Source: Symsagittifera roscoffensis
Taxonomy: Eukaryota; Xenacoelomorpha; Acoela; Convolutidae
Direction: 5' to 3'
DNA length: 64,000 nt
NCBI RefSeq assembly: GCF_963678635.1
Contig: NC_087067.1
Location: 47,790,001-47,854,000 of the forward strand
Shown here: positions 19,779 to 30,255 of the stretch, piece after piece
Layout of the letters: the number at the start of each line of letters is the position of its first letter
How positions within the stretch are numbered: position 1 is the first letter of the stretch
The notes under the pieces: model-generated
What the model was told of the DNA's origin: nothing
The model's database searches: none
Seen by the model: the letters and a program-made list of their open reading frames with translations, nothing else
Made by a program: the position numbers and the translations under genes

Positions 19779-22078
19779 CCAATCATCTTTCTTTTTACAC
19801 AAAAGTCTAATCCAAACCACCGAGTTTACAGATTTCAACTAATTCTAATGAAATTTCCAAACTTACATATAGTTTGGACTGCAGGAAAAAATCTTGCATT
19901 ACCAGACACCTTAAGTCGAAATACACCACCTGAATTACTTACACGAAAAACAACAGTTGAAATACCCAAAAACATAAAATTCTACCTTGCAGAAAACGAA
20001 ACATCACCCCGATTAGAATGCAAATATGCAGTAAAAACTGATATTGAACAATCACAAATAAATAATTTACAACATTTCCCACTTTATTTAGATTGTCAAA
20101 ATAATCATTATGAAGTTGATCTACTTGGAACATCAACTTTCAAACCAATCCCATTTTCCCAATGGATAAAAAATAACACCCAACAAAAACGAACAAAACA
20201 ACACCCGCCTAAGAAAGACAATTTTCCACTAATTGAAAAAGAAGATTTAACTGATAGAATAAATTTATCAGGACCACAAACAAATGATTCAAAATACACA
20301 ATAAATCAAGTTTTTGACCTCCATGACCCACTTGATACAATACCCTTATCTAAATTAGAAATCGAAAACATTTTTCTCCCCCCAACAGAATCAATTACAA
20401 TTTCAACACTGAAACAATATCAAAACCTTGACCCAGTAATTCGACAACTGAAATCATGGCACAAATATAAAACTAAACCTATCAAAGCAGATTCAACCAT
20501 TCTAGGAAACAAAACACTCCTCCGATACTTTCGCAAATTTAACAACACAACAATTAACGAAAATACAGACCTTTTAGAGTATAACCTGAATGAATCTACA
20601 GTTCCATGTCTCCCTTTAAGTATGATTCTTATAGCTTTTAATATTTCACATACACAAAATATTAAAGGACACTCTGGATCAGAAAAAACATATTCAAATT
20701 TTATACAAAATTTTTACTTCCCAAATGCACCAATCTGGATAAAAGTACTATGCAATGATTGTATAATATGTCAGCTAAATAAACCTTACCCAAATCAAAA
20801 ACAAATAGCACAAAAACAAGATTTTAAAGGACAAAGTTTGTACTTTAATCACCGTATCTCATTTGATACTAAAGGCCCAATTTCACCCTCATCAGAAGGA
20901 AACTCCTACATTATGGTAATTGTTGACGCATTCACACACTATGTAGCACTTAACCCAGTACCACATTGTTCGGACTACCAGAAATTTTAGTTACAGACAA
21001 CGGTACAGAATTCATAAATAATGAAATAATAACACTATGTCATTTATACAACATTAAACACAAACCACGTACATCTCATGCACCTTGGACAAACGGCTTA
21101 GTCGAAGGTATGAACCGTTCACTACAAGAATATCTTAGATGTATCATCAACGGAAATGATACAAAATATACCGAATGGTCAGCAGATGTAAAATTATTTC
21201 CCTTAGCATATAACTCACAAATTACGACAACACTAGGAATGTCACCATATGAAATGGTTTTTAACCAAAAACCACGCAAACCAATAATGTTTACAGCAAA
21301 TTCTCATAAAAACGCACAAGGTTATTGTCAACCAAATAAAGACTCAATTTGTTATAACCTACCTTTACATACACACGATGAAGATCATTTTCATCACCCA
21401 CAAATTCTTAAATTAGCCTCCGGTACACACACCGAATGGATTTTAAATAGAGATAAGAAACACAATGAAATTTACCAAAAAATAACGAAAAAGTTATTAC
21501 AAAGACAAAACATAAATGAACAAATCAATTCACGTTTTACACCAGCTTCCGATTTAAAAATTGGAACATTCGTTCTCATACCTAATTTTAATACTCAAAA
21601 AGGAATTTCTAAAAAATTACAACCCCTCCGAAAAGGACCCTACCAAATAATTGCAAGACCCACTGATGTCACATATAAAATTACCGACTCCAATAAAAAA
21701 GAAATCGTTCAGCACCGAAACAACCTATTACCTTACTACCCAAAAGAATACGCACTCCGCGAATTAACCCAATTATATTCCTTCACAGGATTAAAAATAA
21801 TTCAAAATGAACCACATCTGAAAAACACAGAACAAAATGATAACCCCACCGAAAATCAAAACACAAAACCAACCGCCACCAAAAACAATACACAAAACCA
21901 TAAAGAATCTCCAAAACAAAGAAAAAATAGAAAAATGACAGAACAAATAATACCCCAAGAAGAAATAGACAAATCAGAACATAGAAAAACAACAAGACTC
22001 CGAAATCAACCACGTAAAAACTACAAAATGTTCATCCCCCAATCTAAAATATTAAAGAAAGTAGAATTTAAAAAGTAA
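19779..22078 (+). pseudogene. pol: Copy 1 Pol remainder: RNase H end and integrase, frameshifted
   Basis: The frame continues after the stop at 19,776 to 20,990. It covers the RNase H end and the integrase HHCC zinc-binding domain (H-x6-H near 20,650, CNDCIIC near 20,755), then the first catalytic Asp in SFDTKGP. About 49 bp present in copy 2 are missing at about 20,969, shifting the frame. The second frame (20,966-22,078) holds VTDNGTEF and APWTNGLVEG, the other two DDE residues. It then has a GPY/F-like module (LRKGPYQI at about 21,630), which is typical of Ty3/gypsy integrases, and a basic tail. No chromodomain is visible. The two lesions mean this copy cannot make integrase from one frame. 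Confidence 0.85.
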
Positions 22079-22677
22079 TTTTAAGATTTTATACTTCACA
22101 ATCTTGAAACCTCCGTAACATTTTTCATTTCAATTTTTCAAAATAACATGCTCACAAGTACGCAATAATTCTAGTTCAAAATAAACCAATAGGATTCATC
22201 CAATCCGCCACTTTCTCTAACTCAAACTAAGATCAATTAGACGAATAATCTAGAACTCCAGGCACATCTCTAACTATAACTTTACAACCTCCAGGTCAAA
22301 AATAAGCAAACCACTCCAACTTGACAGCTAAAATAAATATCACCATAATACCGTACCCCTCCCTTATCTAATAACCCAAAGATCAACAATATTTCCCCAA
22401 CTCAGACCACGAATACCCCCAAAACAAATTTGATAACTTAGCCTAAAGTAACAAAATGAAGATTTTAATTAGCCTAAAGTATAAAAATCTCACCATACCC
22501 CGGATCATTTGACAAACAAAAATAAAGAAAAAGACGACCTCCCAGTCACCATAAAAATTGCCCCAACAAATTTTTACAAAACTCAACCCACTTATCAAAA
22601 AACTAATAAATAATTCGACCACACTAGAAAATCGCCTCAAACAGCAAAAAATATTCGACCAAGAGATCATTTCTTAA
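22079..22677 (+). other. Untranslated gap between Pol and ORF C
   Basis: About 600 bp with no conserved frame. The phrase TTAGCCTAAAGTA occurs twice (near 22,437 and 22,470), and both occurrences are kept in copy 2. A subgenomic splice acceptor for the downstream genes could lie here, but none stands out. Confidence 0.4.
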
Positions 22678-22908
22678 ATGCTCTTCTCTCAAACAGTTGC
22701 TCAAATACTTATAAATTTTAAACATTTTTTTTCAATACTTGAAGCCTTTATAATATTTCTTTTTGATATACTTGAATATTTTCTAATAATCCTAATCATT
22801 TTTTGTAACATTTTTTTAATTTTCTACACTATACTCGAACTATTCCTCCAACTTTCCAAAACCCTTGAATATATCCACAGGTACGATTTTAACAACTTGT
22901 CTAAATGA
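22678..22908 (+). CDS. ORF C, small hydrophobic protein (76 aa)
   Basis: A 76-residue frame from the ATG at 22,678. Residues about 10-62 are almost wholly hydrophobic and aromatic (FFSILEAFIIFLFDILEYF, then LIILIIFCNIFLIFY), enough for one long or two membrane helices. A short polar tail ends HRYDFNNLSK. The length and most residues are kept in copy 2 (60,505-60,735). A viroporin-like or small accessory membrane protein is possible; no family was recognised. The stop overlaps the ORF D start as ATGA. Confidence 0.5.
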   Translation: MLFSQTVAQILINFKHFFSILEAFIIFLFDILEYFLIILIIFCNIFLIFYTILELFLQLSKTLEYIHRYDFNNLSK

Positions 22909-23093
22909 TACGAACAATTTTCAGTAGAACTGATATTTTTTTATTGTTTGTAATTTTCATAACATTTTTATCATCCCTCATTTTGACCATATGTAAATGT
23001 ATAAAGAAAGCAATCATCACATTTGCCCTAGCAACAATTTTCCTAATTATTTTTTTGGAAGAATATTATAATAAACACAAAATTTCTCACTAA
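22905..23093 (+). CDS. ORF D, small membrane protein (62 aa)
   Basis: A 62-residue frame starting MIRTIFSRTDIFLLFV, whose ATG overlaps the ORF C stop (ATGA at 22,905-22,908). It has two hydrophobic segments (about residues 11-29 and 38-52) split by a basic, cysteine-containing loop (CKCIKKA), giving a hairpin membrane protein. Copy 2 (60,732-60,920) is nearly identical and keeps the ATGA junction. Coupled termination and re-initiation is the likely way it is translated. Function unknown. Confidence 0.5.
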   Translation: MIRTIFSRTDIFLLFVIFITFLSSLILTICKCIKKAIITFALATIFLIIFLEEYYNKHKISH

Positions 23094-23101
23094 AGTAATA
23101 A

Positions 23102-24235
23102 TCCAAAAAACCATCAAAAATTGCTACCCAACAGTCACAAAGTCAGTCTTCACCGACATCATCCCAAGATAACCAAACACCACCTTCAACTACTCAAAAT
23201 CCTCAAACATCTACACGAATTTCTTTTCAAGATAATCCATACACTTTTGAAGAACGGCACGCTCGTTTATCTGAACCACTAGAACCAGTTCAACGACAAG
23301 CATCTCTAAGTGAACCAACATATAATCTTTACCCAACACTACCACAAGAACTAAGTAGATTACGAAACCTTAGTCAAAACCAAAACACAACAGAAATAAA
23401 TAGACAAATTATACATCCTCGACGAAATAGAAATTTTCAAACTCCCCGAGTTCATTTCGAAATACCTCAATCACCATCACAAACCACTCCAGAAAACACC
23501 ACTGGTATCACACCAGAAACTCCTACACTTTTTTCACAACGAAGCACTTCAAGTCTACCATCAGATTACTTAGGTTCAACACCAACATCTGAACAAATAC
23601 GTGAAAATCCCTTTAACCCCCCAAACCAAACATCACGATTTCCATATTGGACTACACATTCATTTACACAAGGTGAACCAAATTTAGTCAATGACCCCAT
23701 AGATATTTCTACGGATACAACAACATCCTCATCACTACCAGAAACATTATCACTACCATCAACACCATCAATAAGCCAATTTTCACCACCACCCTTTAAC
23801 TTAAATTTTCCAAATAATCTCGACGCCAGATATCGAGAACAATCATCAATAAATATTCCTTTAAGATTAGATTGGAATACATTTACAGCACCTCCACCAC
23901 TATTTGGACAACATCAAGAAAGTAACCGCCTTCATAACTGGGCACTTAATAGATTACAATATCGCCAAGATATTCACAACGATATCCGTGATCACAATAT
24001 TCAAATACTCCAACAAAACAGTTTACAATTAAAGTTTGAAATCACAGTTAAGTTAAATAATATTACCCAACATCCCTACCCATTAAATCCACCTAACATA
24101 ACAGCTCAATCACTACCACCACCGTTTATAACTACTGAAGTAATATACAAATACGACAGATATACCAAAAACACAATTGGTTACATTACATTTTATAACC
24201 CATACTCAGGATTATCATACACATGTATATTCTAA
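23102..24235 (+). CDS. ORF E, about 377 codons with no AUG start
   Basis: The frame is open from 23,102, just after an in-frame TAA, to TAA at 24,233-24,235. I found no usable AUG near its start. The first two thirds are rich in Ser, Thr, Pro and Gln. The conserved C-terminal part (RLDWNTFTAPPPLF, later LKFEITVKLNN and ITFYNPYSGLSY) looks folded and also recurs in copy 3. Copy 2 opens at the same point (60,929), with a TGA at 61,121. Frameshifting from ORF D is excluded by the intervening stop. A splice acceptor (CCCAACAG near 23,133) or a non-AUG start (ATT at 23,120) are candidates. It overlaps the env start by 13 nt. Product unknown. Confidence 0.5.
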   Translation, partial: SKKPSKIATQQSQSQSSPTSSQDNQTPPSTTQNPQTSTRISFQDNPYTFEERHARLSEPLEPVQRQASLSEPTYNLYPTLPQELSRLRNLSQNQNTTEINRQIIHPRRNRNFQTPRVHFEIPQSPSQTTPENTTGITPETPTLFSQRSTSSLPSDYLGSTPTSEQIRENPFNPPNQTSRFPYWTTHSFTQGEPNLVNDPIDISTDTTTSSSLPETLSLPSTPSISQFSPPPFNLNFPNNLDARYREQSSINIPLRLDWNTFTAPPPLFGQHQESNRLHNWALNRLQYRQDIHNDIRDHNIQILQQNSLQLKFEITVKLNNITQHPYPLNPPNITAQSLPPPFITTEVIYKYDRYTKNTIGYITFYNPYSGLSYTCIF

Positions 24236-26841
24236 AATTATTAATTTTTTTCCAACTCCTTTTTTTAGTAACCTCAAATCAAAACATAAACCCTTCCCCC
24301 CGTACAGGACCACAAGATTTATTAGTAACACATTACGATTGTGAAGAAAATGAACAAAAAACACTACACAAATATGCAATAAATCAAGTATCACAATGTG
24401 AAACAGAACCACAAGCTATAGAAACCACAAATGTAATAGCAACACTCTATTCAAAAGCCCGAGCAACAACAGTTACAGGTTATAAATTCACAGCAACATT
24501 TTCCGAAAAGAAAGTACATTGTTCACAAGTCTCGAACGGAAACAAAAACCGACTTGACCATGAATCATTCTATCAAAGTAATATAGAACGTCTTTTACAT
24601 CTCAATCCCGACGATTGTAAAAATGAATTACTTAGACTAAACATCACACAAAATAAAAACTCCCAAAGAAAATTAGTTAATTTTCAAGTTTTTTCAGACT
24701 CTGTACATCAATCACAACTTGAAAGACACCAAGGACATATAAAACTAGACGAAAAATACCCGTATAACGGCGCACACGGACGATTAACCTATGACCTACA
24801 TGATAAACATTGGATACCACACATTGGTATAAATAACCCATCAAACTGCAAAGCAGACACAAAAAATAAAGGATACCAAGAAATAATGTTTTTCGATTGG
24901 AAAATACAACTCGAAAAAATACAACTAACACGAGATTTATCAGATAACACAATGATCTATCAAGGAATCCGATTACCTTGTAAAAATGATCAAGGTTATT
25001 GCGACCCTACAACGAGAACACAAGCAACAATTGTTTGGTTCCCCGAAGATACATGTACAACATTTCAAGTAGCAAAAATACACGCTCGTATGATAAAATT
25101 TCACGAAAAATATTTTATACAATCAATTCCATATGAACAAGTCCATCCATCACGAAAACTAAGTTCTAATTTTAGAAACATAGACAATATAGAAAACAAA
25201 TTAACACGTTTCCAAATATATCAAGAAACAGAACTTGCATGTAAATACAGGAATCCACTTCACAGAACACAATACTCTGAAATATTAGTTGAATACGAAA
25301 AAGGATTCGACATGACCACTGGAAAAGTAAAAATCGACCCATATGCCACAGGTCATCCTCTAAACGAAGGAACATCCTATATACCAGTTAATTTTGAAAA
25401 AAGCAACGGACAACCTGGTGGACATCTAAAACCCCATGACACCAGAAGCACACGCTTACAAGAATTATCACTAATGAATACTACCTATTTCGGTAATATC
25501 CACTATGATATTCATTTAGATATGAAACTAGATTATACAATTAGCCGCATTTTTCAAGAAATGTCACTCTCCGAATTAGAAACACTACACCAACTATGCG
25601 AATTAGAACGAACACAAATATTACAATCACTTGCACTAGCAGTATTAAAAATACCCTACGCAGGATACTTATTATCAGGAAATAGATCAAATTTTTTAGA
25701 CTACGAAGGAAACATCTTATGGTTTTATACTTGTACTAAAAAAGTATCACCACTATACGTTTTTGAAGATAAACGATGTTATAAAAGAATCCCTATCTTT
25801 TATAAGAATAAAGTACATTTCGTGGATACACTTTCACGAAGAACCTATTTCTGGGATACCGCAGTCCCATGTGGATCAGAAAATAGCCACAATGTAGTAC
25901 AACTAAACCCTGATGAAAATAAATATTATCTTCTCACTCCATATCCCACATTAATGCAATCACTCAAAAAATTTTCACCAGAAAGCATTCGCGCTATCGC
26001 TCGAAACCCAAATATAGACTTACAATCAATAGGAATCTATTCAAAATCAGATATTCAACATCACATTAGAACGCAACAATTCCAAGAATTATTAACACAA
26101 ATGGACACTATACAAAGACAATCAATTGACCAAAATCTACGCAAACTTGCAGAAACCGCAGGTTTTGCCGATATCTACACACAAGACTATAGCGGATATT
26201 TTAAAGACATTAAAGATTATATATATCTAAACGGTGAAAAATACCGTCCCCAAGATATATCACCAATTAACATTTTTAGCTTTGTTACACTCAAAAATGA
26301 GATCCTCGATTTTCTAGGATGGCCCTACTACATCTTAGAAAAATTGACTATTTTATACGCAATGTTTAACTTTTTTGGATTTCCTTTCTCACTCTTAAAA
26401 GGAATCTACAATACATGTGCTATACACACACAAGTAAACAGACAAGCAAGCGTAGCACGCATACTCTTTGCAGGATTTTTTGGAATTTTTTCCACATCTA
26501 TAAACAAAATTCTTTTAGACGCACAAATAAAAGAATATAACACAAAAATAGCAACACGACAAAATACATACGACGAAGAACATAACAATGTCGACACACA
26601 GCCAACGGCACCACAATTACCACCCCTACCAAATAACCATCCACTATCCCTGGTCCCACGAAATTTTCGACATTTAGCAATCACACATAATCCAAATTTT
26701 CGACTCAATACATCGCAAAGTCCCGTCCAACATATAATGACACATCAATCACAAGATGATAATACTTATGAACAAATTATTGAACAGCCCCATACCACCG
26801 CTTTTCAATCTCAAAATAATAATTTTTTTAGCCCACGATGA
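24223..26841 (+). CDS. env: Envelope-like glycoprotein, chuvirus-type (872 aa)
   Basis: The frame is intact from ATG 24,223 to TGA 26,839-26,841. It has a signal peptide (residues 1-18, YILKLLIFFQLLFLVTS). A large Cys-containing ectodomain follows, with several N-x-S/T sites. A distal block (CYKRIPIFYKN, then PC and LLTPYPT, at about residues 525-580) resembles the conserved region of Jingchuvirales glycoproteins. The C-terminal hydrophobic segments (about 685-770, including FNFFGFPFSLLKGIYNT and ILFAGFFGIFSTS) fit a membrane anchor, followed by a polar tail. Copy 2 carries the same gene with a frameshift, and copy 3 a decayed version. In this position the protein would give the element virus-like envelope capacity. 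Errantivirus-type F proteins are the alternative, but no furin-like site was seen. Confidence 0.6.
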   Translation: MYILKLLIFFQLLFLVTSNQNINPSPRTGPQDLLVTHYDCEENEQKTLHKYAINQVSQCETEPQAIETTNVIATLYSKARATTVTGYKFTATFSEKKVHCSQVSNGNKNRLDHESFYQSNIERLLHLNPDDCKNELLRLNITQNKNSQRKLVNFQVFSDSVHQSQLERHQGHIKLDEKYPYNGAHGRLTYDLHDKHWIPHIGINNPSNCKADTKNKGYQEIMFFDWKIQLEKIQLTRDLSDNTMIYQGIRLPCKNDQGYCDPTTRTQATIVWFPEDTCTTFQVAKIHARMIKFHEKYFIQSIPYEQVHPSRKLSSNFRNIDNIENKLTRFQIYQETELACKYRNPLHRTQYSEILVEYEKGFDMTTGKVKIDPYATGHPLNEGTSYIPVNFEKSNGQPGGHLKPHDTRSTRLQELSLMNTTYFGNIHYDIHLDMKLDYTISRIFQEMSLSELETLHQLCELERTQILQSLALAVLKIPYAGYLLSGNRSNFLDYEGNILWFYTCTKKVSPLYVFEDKRCYKRIPIFYKNKVHFVDTLSRRTYFWDTAVPCGSENSHNVVQLNPDENKYYLLTPYPTLMQSLKKFSPESIRAIARNPNIDLQSIGIYSKSDIQHHIRTQQFQELLTQMDTIQRQSIDQNLRKLAETAGFADIYTQDYSGYFKDIKDYIYLNGEKYRPQDISPINIFSFVTLKNEILDFLGWPYYILEKLTILYAMFNFFGFPFSLLKGIYNTCAIHTQVNRQASVARILFAGFFGIFSTSINKILLDAQIKEYNTKIATRQNTYDEEHNNVDTQPTAPQLPPLPNNHPLSLVPRNFRHLAITHNPNFRLNTSQSPVQHIMTHQSQDDNTYEQIIEQPHTTAFQSQNNNFFSPR

Positions 26842-28637
26842 GCCGCCAACTTGGATCACTACACCGATCAAATTCCCACCCAACCAATCTTACCTCTCCA
26901 ATCCCAATAATACCACTTTTTGCTTTTCCGCCACCCGATTTTCCATCTAGCAATGTAACATCAGGCATGAATTCCGACACTAACTCACATATTTCAGTTT
27001 TATACTCCATCTCACAACTAAATAACCCGAATATTGAAACCCCCGATGAATTTGCCGACTCAGAACCATCCCCATCCAATAATTTTCATAACCCTTCTAA
27101 TTTTTCTCAACCTCCTTTTCAACCCATATTATCCAATAACCCTGACCCAATCACTCCCACACCCTCTTATGCTTCCCAAGTTACCCCAACCTACTCCTCA
27201 TACCATTCTGACCAATCATCTCATTCTCCAGACACCCCCCGAATCTCCCCAGAGCTAGATAATTTTATTACCCTTCAACAACAACCCTACCACCTTAACA
27301 CCCCGACCATAAACCAAATCTCCTCCACTACAAATTCATCCAATCCCCCTACACCCTCTTCAAATTATACTGAATCATTAACACCATCATCCACATCCAC
27401 TATATCTTCACTAAACACTAATAGAGCTTACCGCACTTTTAAATGAAAATTCCCCAACCATCCTTTCCCAGCAAAACCAGGAACAGCCCGTGAATACATC
27501 AACCACCCCCAGCATACTAACACTAAAGAATTTTTAGCTATCACTTTACCCTCGTTTCCACAATACACCTTAAACACCCCTCACGACGCTAACGAAACAC
27601 GCAACTTTGTAGATGAATACGTTTTAATGCCCACTCTCTCTTGGACCTCATACTATCATTTCACTAACCCTCTTTGCTTACCTTTATCCAGCACTTCCAT
27701 CGATATAGAACGAAACAAAGACATGCTATATCGACTAACTACACCACTAACCGCTAGACAGTTTACTTACGTTGGATATAAAAAATCACTAAAAATACAC
27801 ACTGCACCTAGAGCTAATGAATATACACTAGAATACTACGATCACAACATCATCAGAGCTAACCAAGATCAATTCTTAGACGACGATCGCTTCGCTAATC
27901 CACAAATCACCGAGAAATTTTTCATCAAGACACCATATGTATTTACACTAAACATCTTCGACCGAAAGTTTGATCACATTATTTCAGAAGCACTAACAAA
28001 CACACAAGCATACGAAAGTTTTAAAGAACGCTTCCAAATCTTTTCACTAACCTTTCATTTCCTTGCACCACACGAAAGAGATTTGCACTGCTCACATGAT
28101 ATTATGTTGCGCACTAAACAAACACATACATACAGTTACTATCGTTTCATCCAAAATCACTTTGACCTCCACACACCCTCTAGACAACCACACCATCGTT
28201 TTCAATTCATCAATTCAAAATACACTTCACCGTATTTCCTAAATTTCACATATTGTATTAAAGACACTAACCTCCATGGTATTCTTCGTAATTATGACCC
28301 CATAACCCAAATGTACATTTTCTGCCCCATCACCAAGACCTTCAACGCCGAAGAATCCCGACCCTTCCTTATCCCGCACGAGTTTGTACAGCCTATAGAA
28401 ATCCCAATTTTAGAATTCATCCACAACACTAAATTTAACCACAAATTATATAACTTAATCCAAAACACACCTTATGAGTTTGCAGTAGGCACTGAAGAAC
28501 TAACCACTATTAAGGCACTTCAATTGCTTTGACCACTGCTTCAGACTAAAAATATCATCCGCATTCTAGCTAAACTACTAACAACTTCAGAACTAATTCA
28601 CGACATCTTCCCCCACGGTTTTTTCCCCGACGACTAA
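26838..28637 (+). pseudogene. ORF F, 600-codon frame interrupted by two TGA codons
   Basis: The ATG at 26,838 overlaps the env stop as ATGA. The single frame runs to TAA at 28,635-28,637 but has TGA at 27,444-27,446 and 28,530-28,532. Copy 3 has sense codons at both places (Arg and Trp), so these look like point lesions rather than recoding. Residues 1-200 are Ser/Pro/Thr/Asn-rich. The rest is aromatic-rich and folded-looking (PSRQPHHRFQFINS, NLHGILRNYDPITQMYIFCP) and is well conserved in copy 3. No membrane segment and no recognised family. The stop is followed at once by CAG|GTAAGT, a perfect splice donor. Confidence 0.55.
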
Positions 28638-28640
28638 CAG

Positions 28641-28718
28641 GTAAGTATGAATTAAGTAAATATTACTAACTAATTACAGTATTAAAAACTCACCATTCTT
28701 TATTCATGTTTTCCTTAG
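28641..28718 (+). promoter_or_regulatory. Consensus 78-bp intron just after the ORF F stop
   Basis: The donor is CAG|GTAAGT at 28,641, with a TACTAAC branch-point match at 28,664-28,670 and acceptor TTTTCCTTAG at 28,718. A CAACTAAC and a TTTGCTTAG are kept at the matching place in copy 3. Since retrotransposition through a spliced RNA would remove it, genomic RNA must escape splicing here. Confidence 0.5.
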
Positions 28719-30255
28719 ATTTTTAGCCTTCATCCGACGATCACCTACAAAAACCACAAAAGACAAATAAAAATCGCAAATTTCATCAAACAGATTTCAA
28801 AAATTCTATTAATCTCTTACACTCATAAATTTATAAATTTAATACCAATGCAGTAAATTCATCTATAATATTTTCCCCCAAAGCAGTAAATCTAATTATG
28901 ATGAAAATTTGTATCTTAAAATTCCCCCATAACTAGCAGTAAATTTCCAAATTCTATGCAGTAAATTAATAAAATGCAATTGCAGTACTAACCTTTTGAT
29001 ATTTTCATTCATTCGCACAGAAATTCTATCCACACTCGCACAGCTCGCCCACGAAGAATTGTTTAAAATAATGAATTTCAGTTTCAAGTTTTCACACTCA
29101 ACAACTCTAACATATAATAACATGTTTCAAATTTTCCTTTAATCCGGTTAGAAAGGAATCATATACTAAACAAAACTAACCAACGCAGCTTACTAAATAC
29201 CACAAATCATAGAATAACAGCATGACTTAGAAAAGGAAACCAACGGTACCCAAACCGGATTAACCCAGTTTAAAACTGGATAATTCATTCTTTTGAAGAC
29301 TATTACAAAGTCTTAGAAAGAAATAATAAAACACAAAAAAGTCGAAAGACAAACCCATACCACGAACAATTTACTTTTTGGAAAAAGGACACAACCAACG
29401 AAACATAAGAAAAACCACAACAAACCCAACATAAAACGTTGTCACATAACAGGACCCCTCACAAAAACCGCATGAAATCATACTCCCACTCCTGGCCTAA
29501 CCCACCAGAAGAGGACGTCCTGAGCATGCTCTATAGCCGGCCTAACCCACCGCGCTACATCCACGCTTTGTGACCACACCTCTATTTTTAATAAGAGCTA
29601 CTCAAGTGTGAGTAACTCTTCAAAATAACCGAACTAAAACAAAAAGCTTTTGTGAAAACAACTAACTAAAATCATTATTAAAAAATATTAAACTAATAAA
29701 AGTTTTATAAAATGTAAAATCACATGATGCAATATATAGATCAGAATACAACACCAAGGACGAACATCAAAAGACAAGACGACCCCACTACACTCGAGAG
29801 AGAATGACCAACTACAATCAATATGCCGCTCACAATCACAACTCAAAGGATTTAGAGTACGACTTGACCTCGCAGAAAAGGACTTCATTGAACTAGACCA
29901 ATGACCACCTCGATGACCCAAGTGTACGTACAGATCCGAGTAACCAGGCATCCCCTCCACGCACAATCTCCACGCCATTCCCAAGCTAGATCAGACACAA
30001 AAGAAGTTCTCCCCGAAGAACAGAAAAACCTGACATAGCCAACCATTCTGAAATCAGAATTGATTTTGTTGCAGAGACTCAGTCGTTGTCACAAGAAGAA
30101 CACAACGTCTTATGTCCCTAACTCCAGCTTCCTGAAACTTCATTAACAAAGAAGAAGCGGAAGAAAATTATGATGTTCACCAAATACCAATGTCCATCAT
30201 CCATCCTTGAATTACAGAAGAACTGTTCTAAAAAACTCTGTAAAACCCGGATGGG
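28719..30255 (+). other. Untranslated 3' region of copy 1
   Basis: About 1.5 kb without a conserved sense frame. It holds four copies of GCAGTAAAT (28,850; 28,883; 28,936; 28,958) plus GCAGTACTA at 28,982. The same motif is clustered at the matching place in copy 3. It also holds a GC-richer conserved block near 29,480-29,580 with GGCCTAACCCACC twice. The end reads CCGGATGGG, a short purine tract before the 3' LTR shared with copy 3 and probably the plus-strand primer. Confidence 0.5.

Noticed and set aside
27444..28532. TGA recoding (selenocysteine or alternative genetic code) in ORF F
   Set aside because: Copy 3 has ordinary sense codons at both places, and TGA serves as a normal stop in host genes and other element genes here. 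Point lesions are simpler.
29688..29984. Minus-strand 98-residue frame in the 3' region of copy 1
   Set aside because: Antisense to the element, composition-driven, and not found in copy 3.
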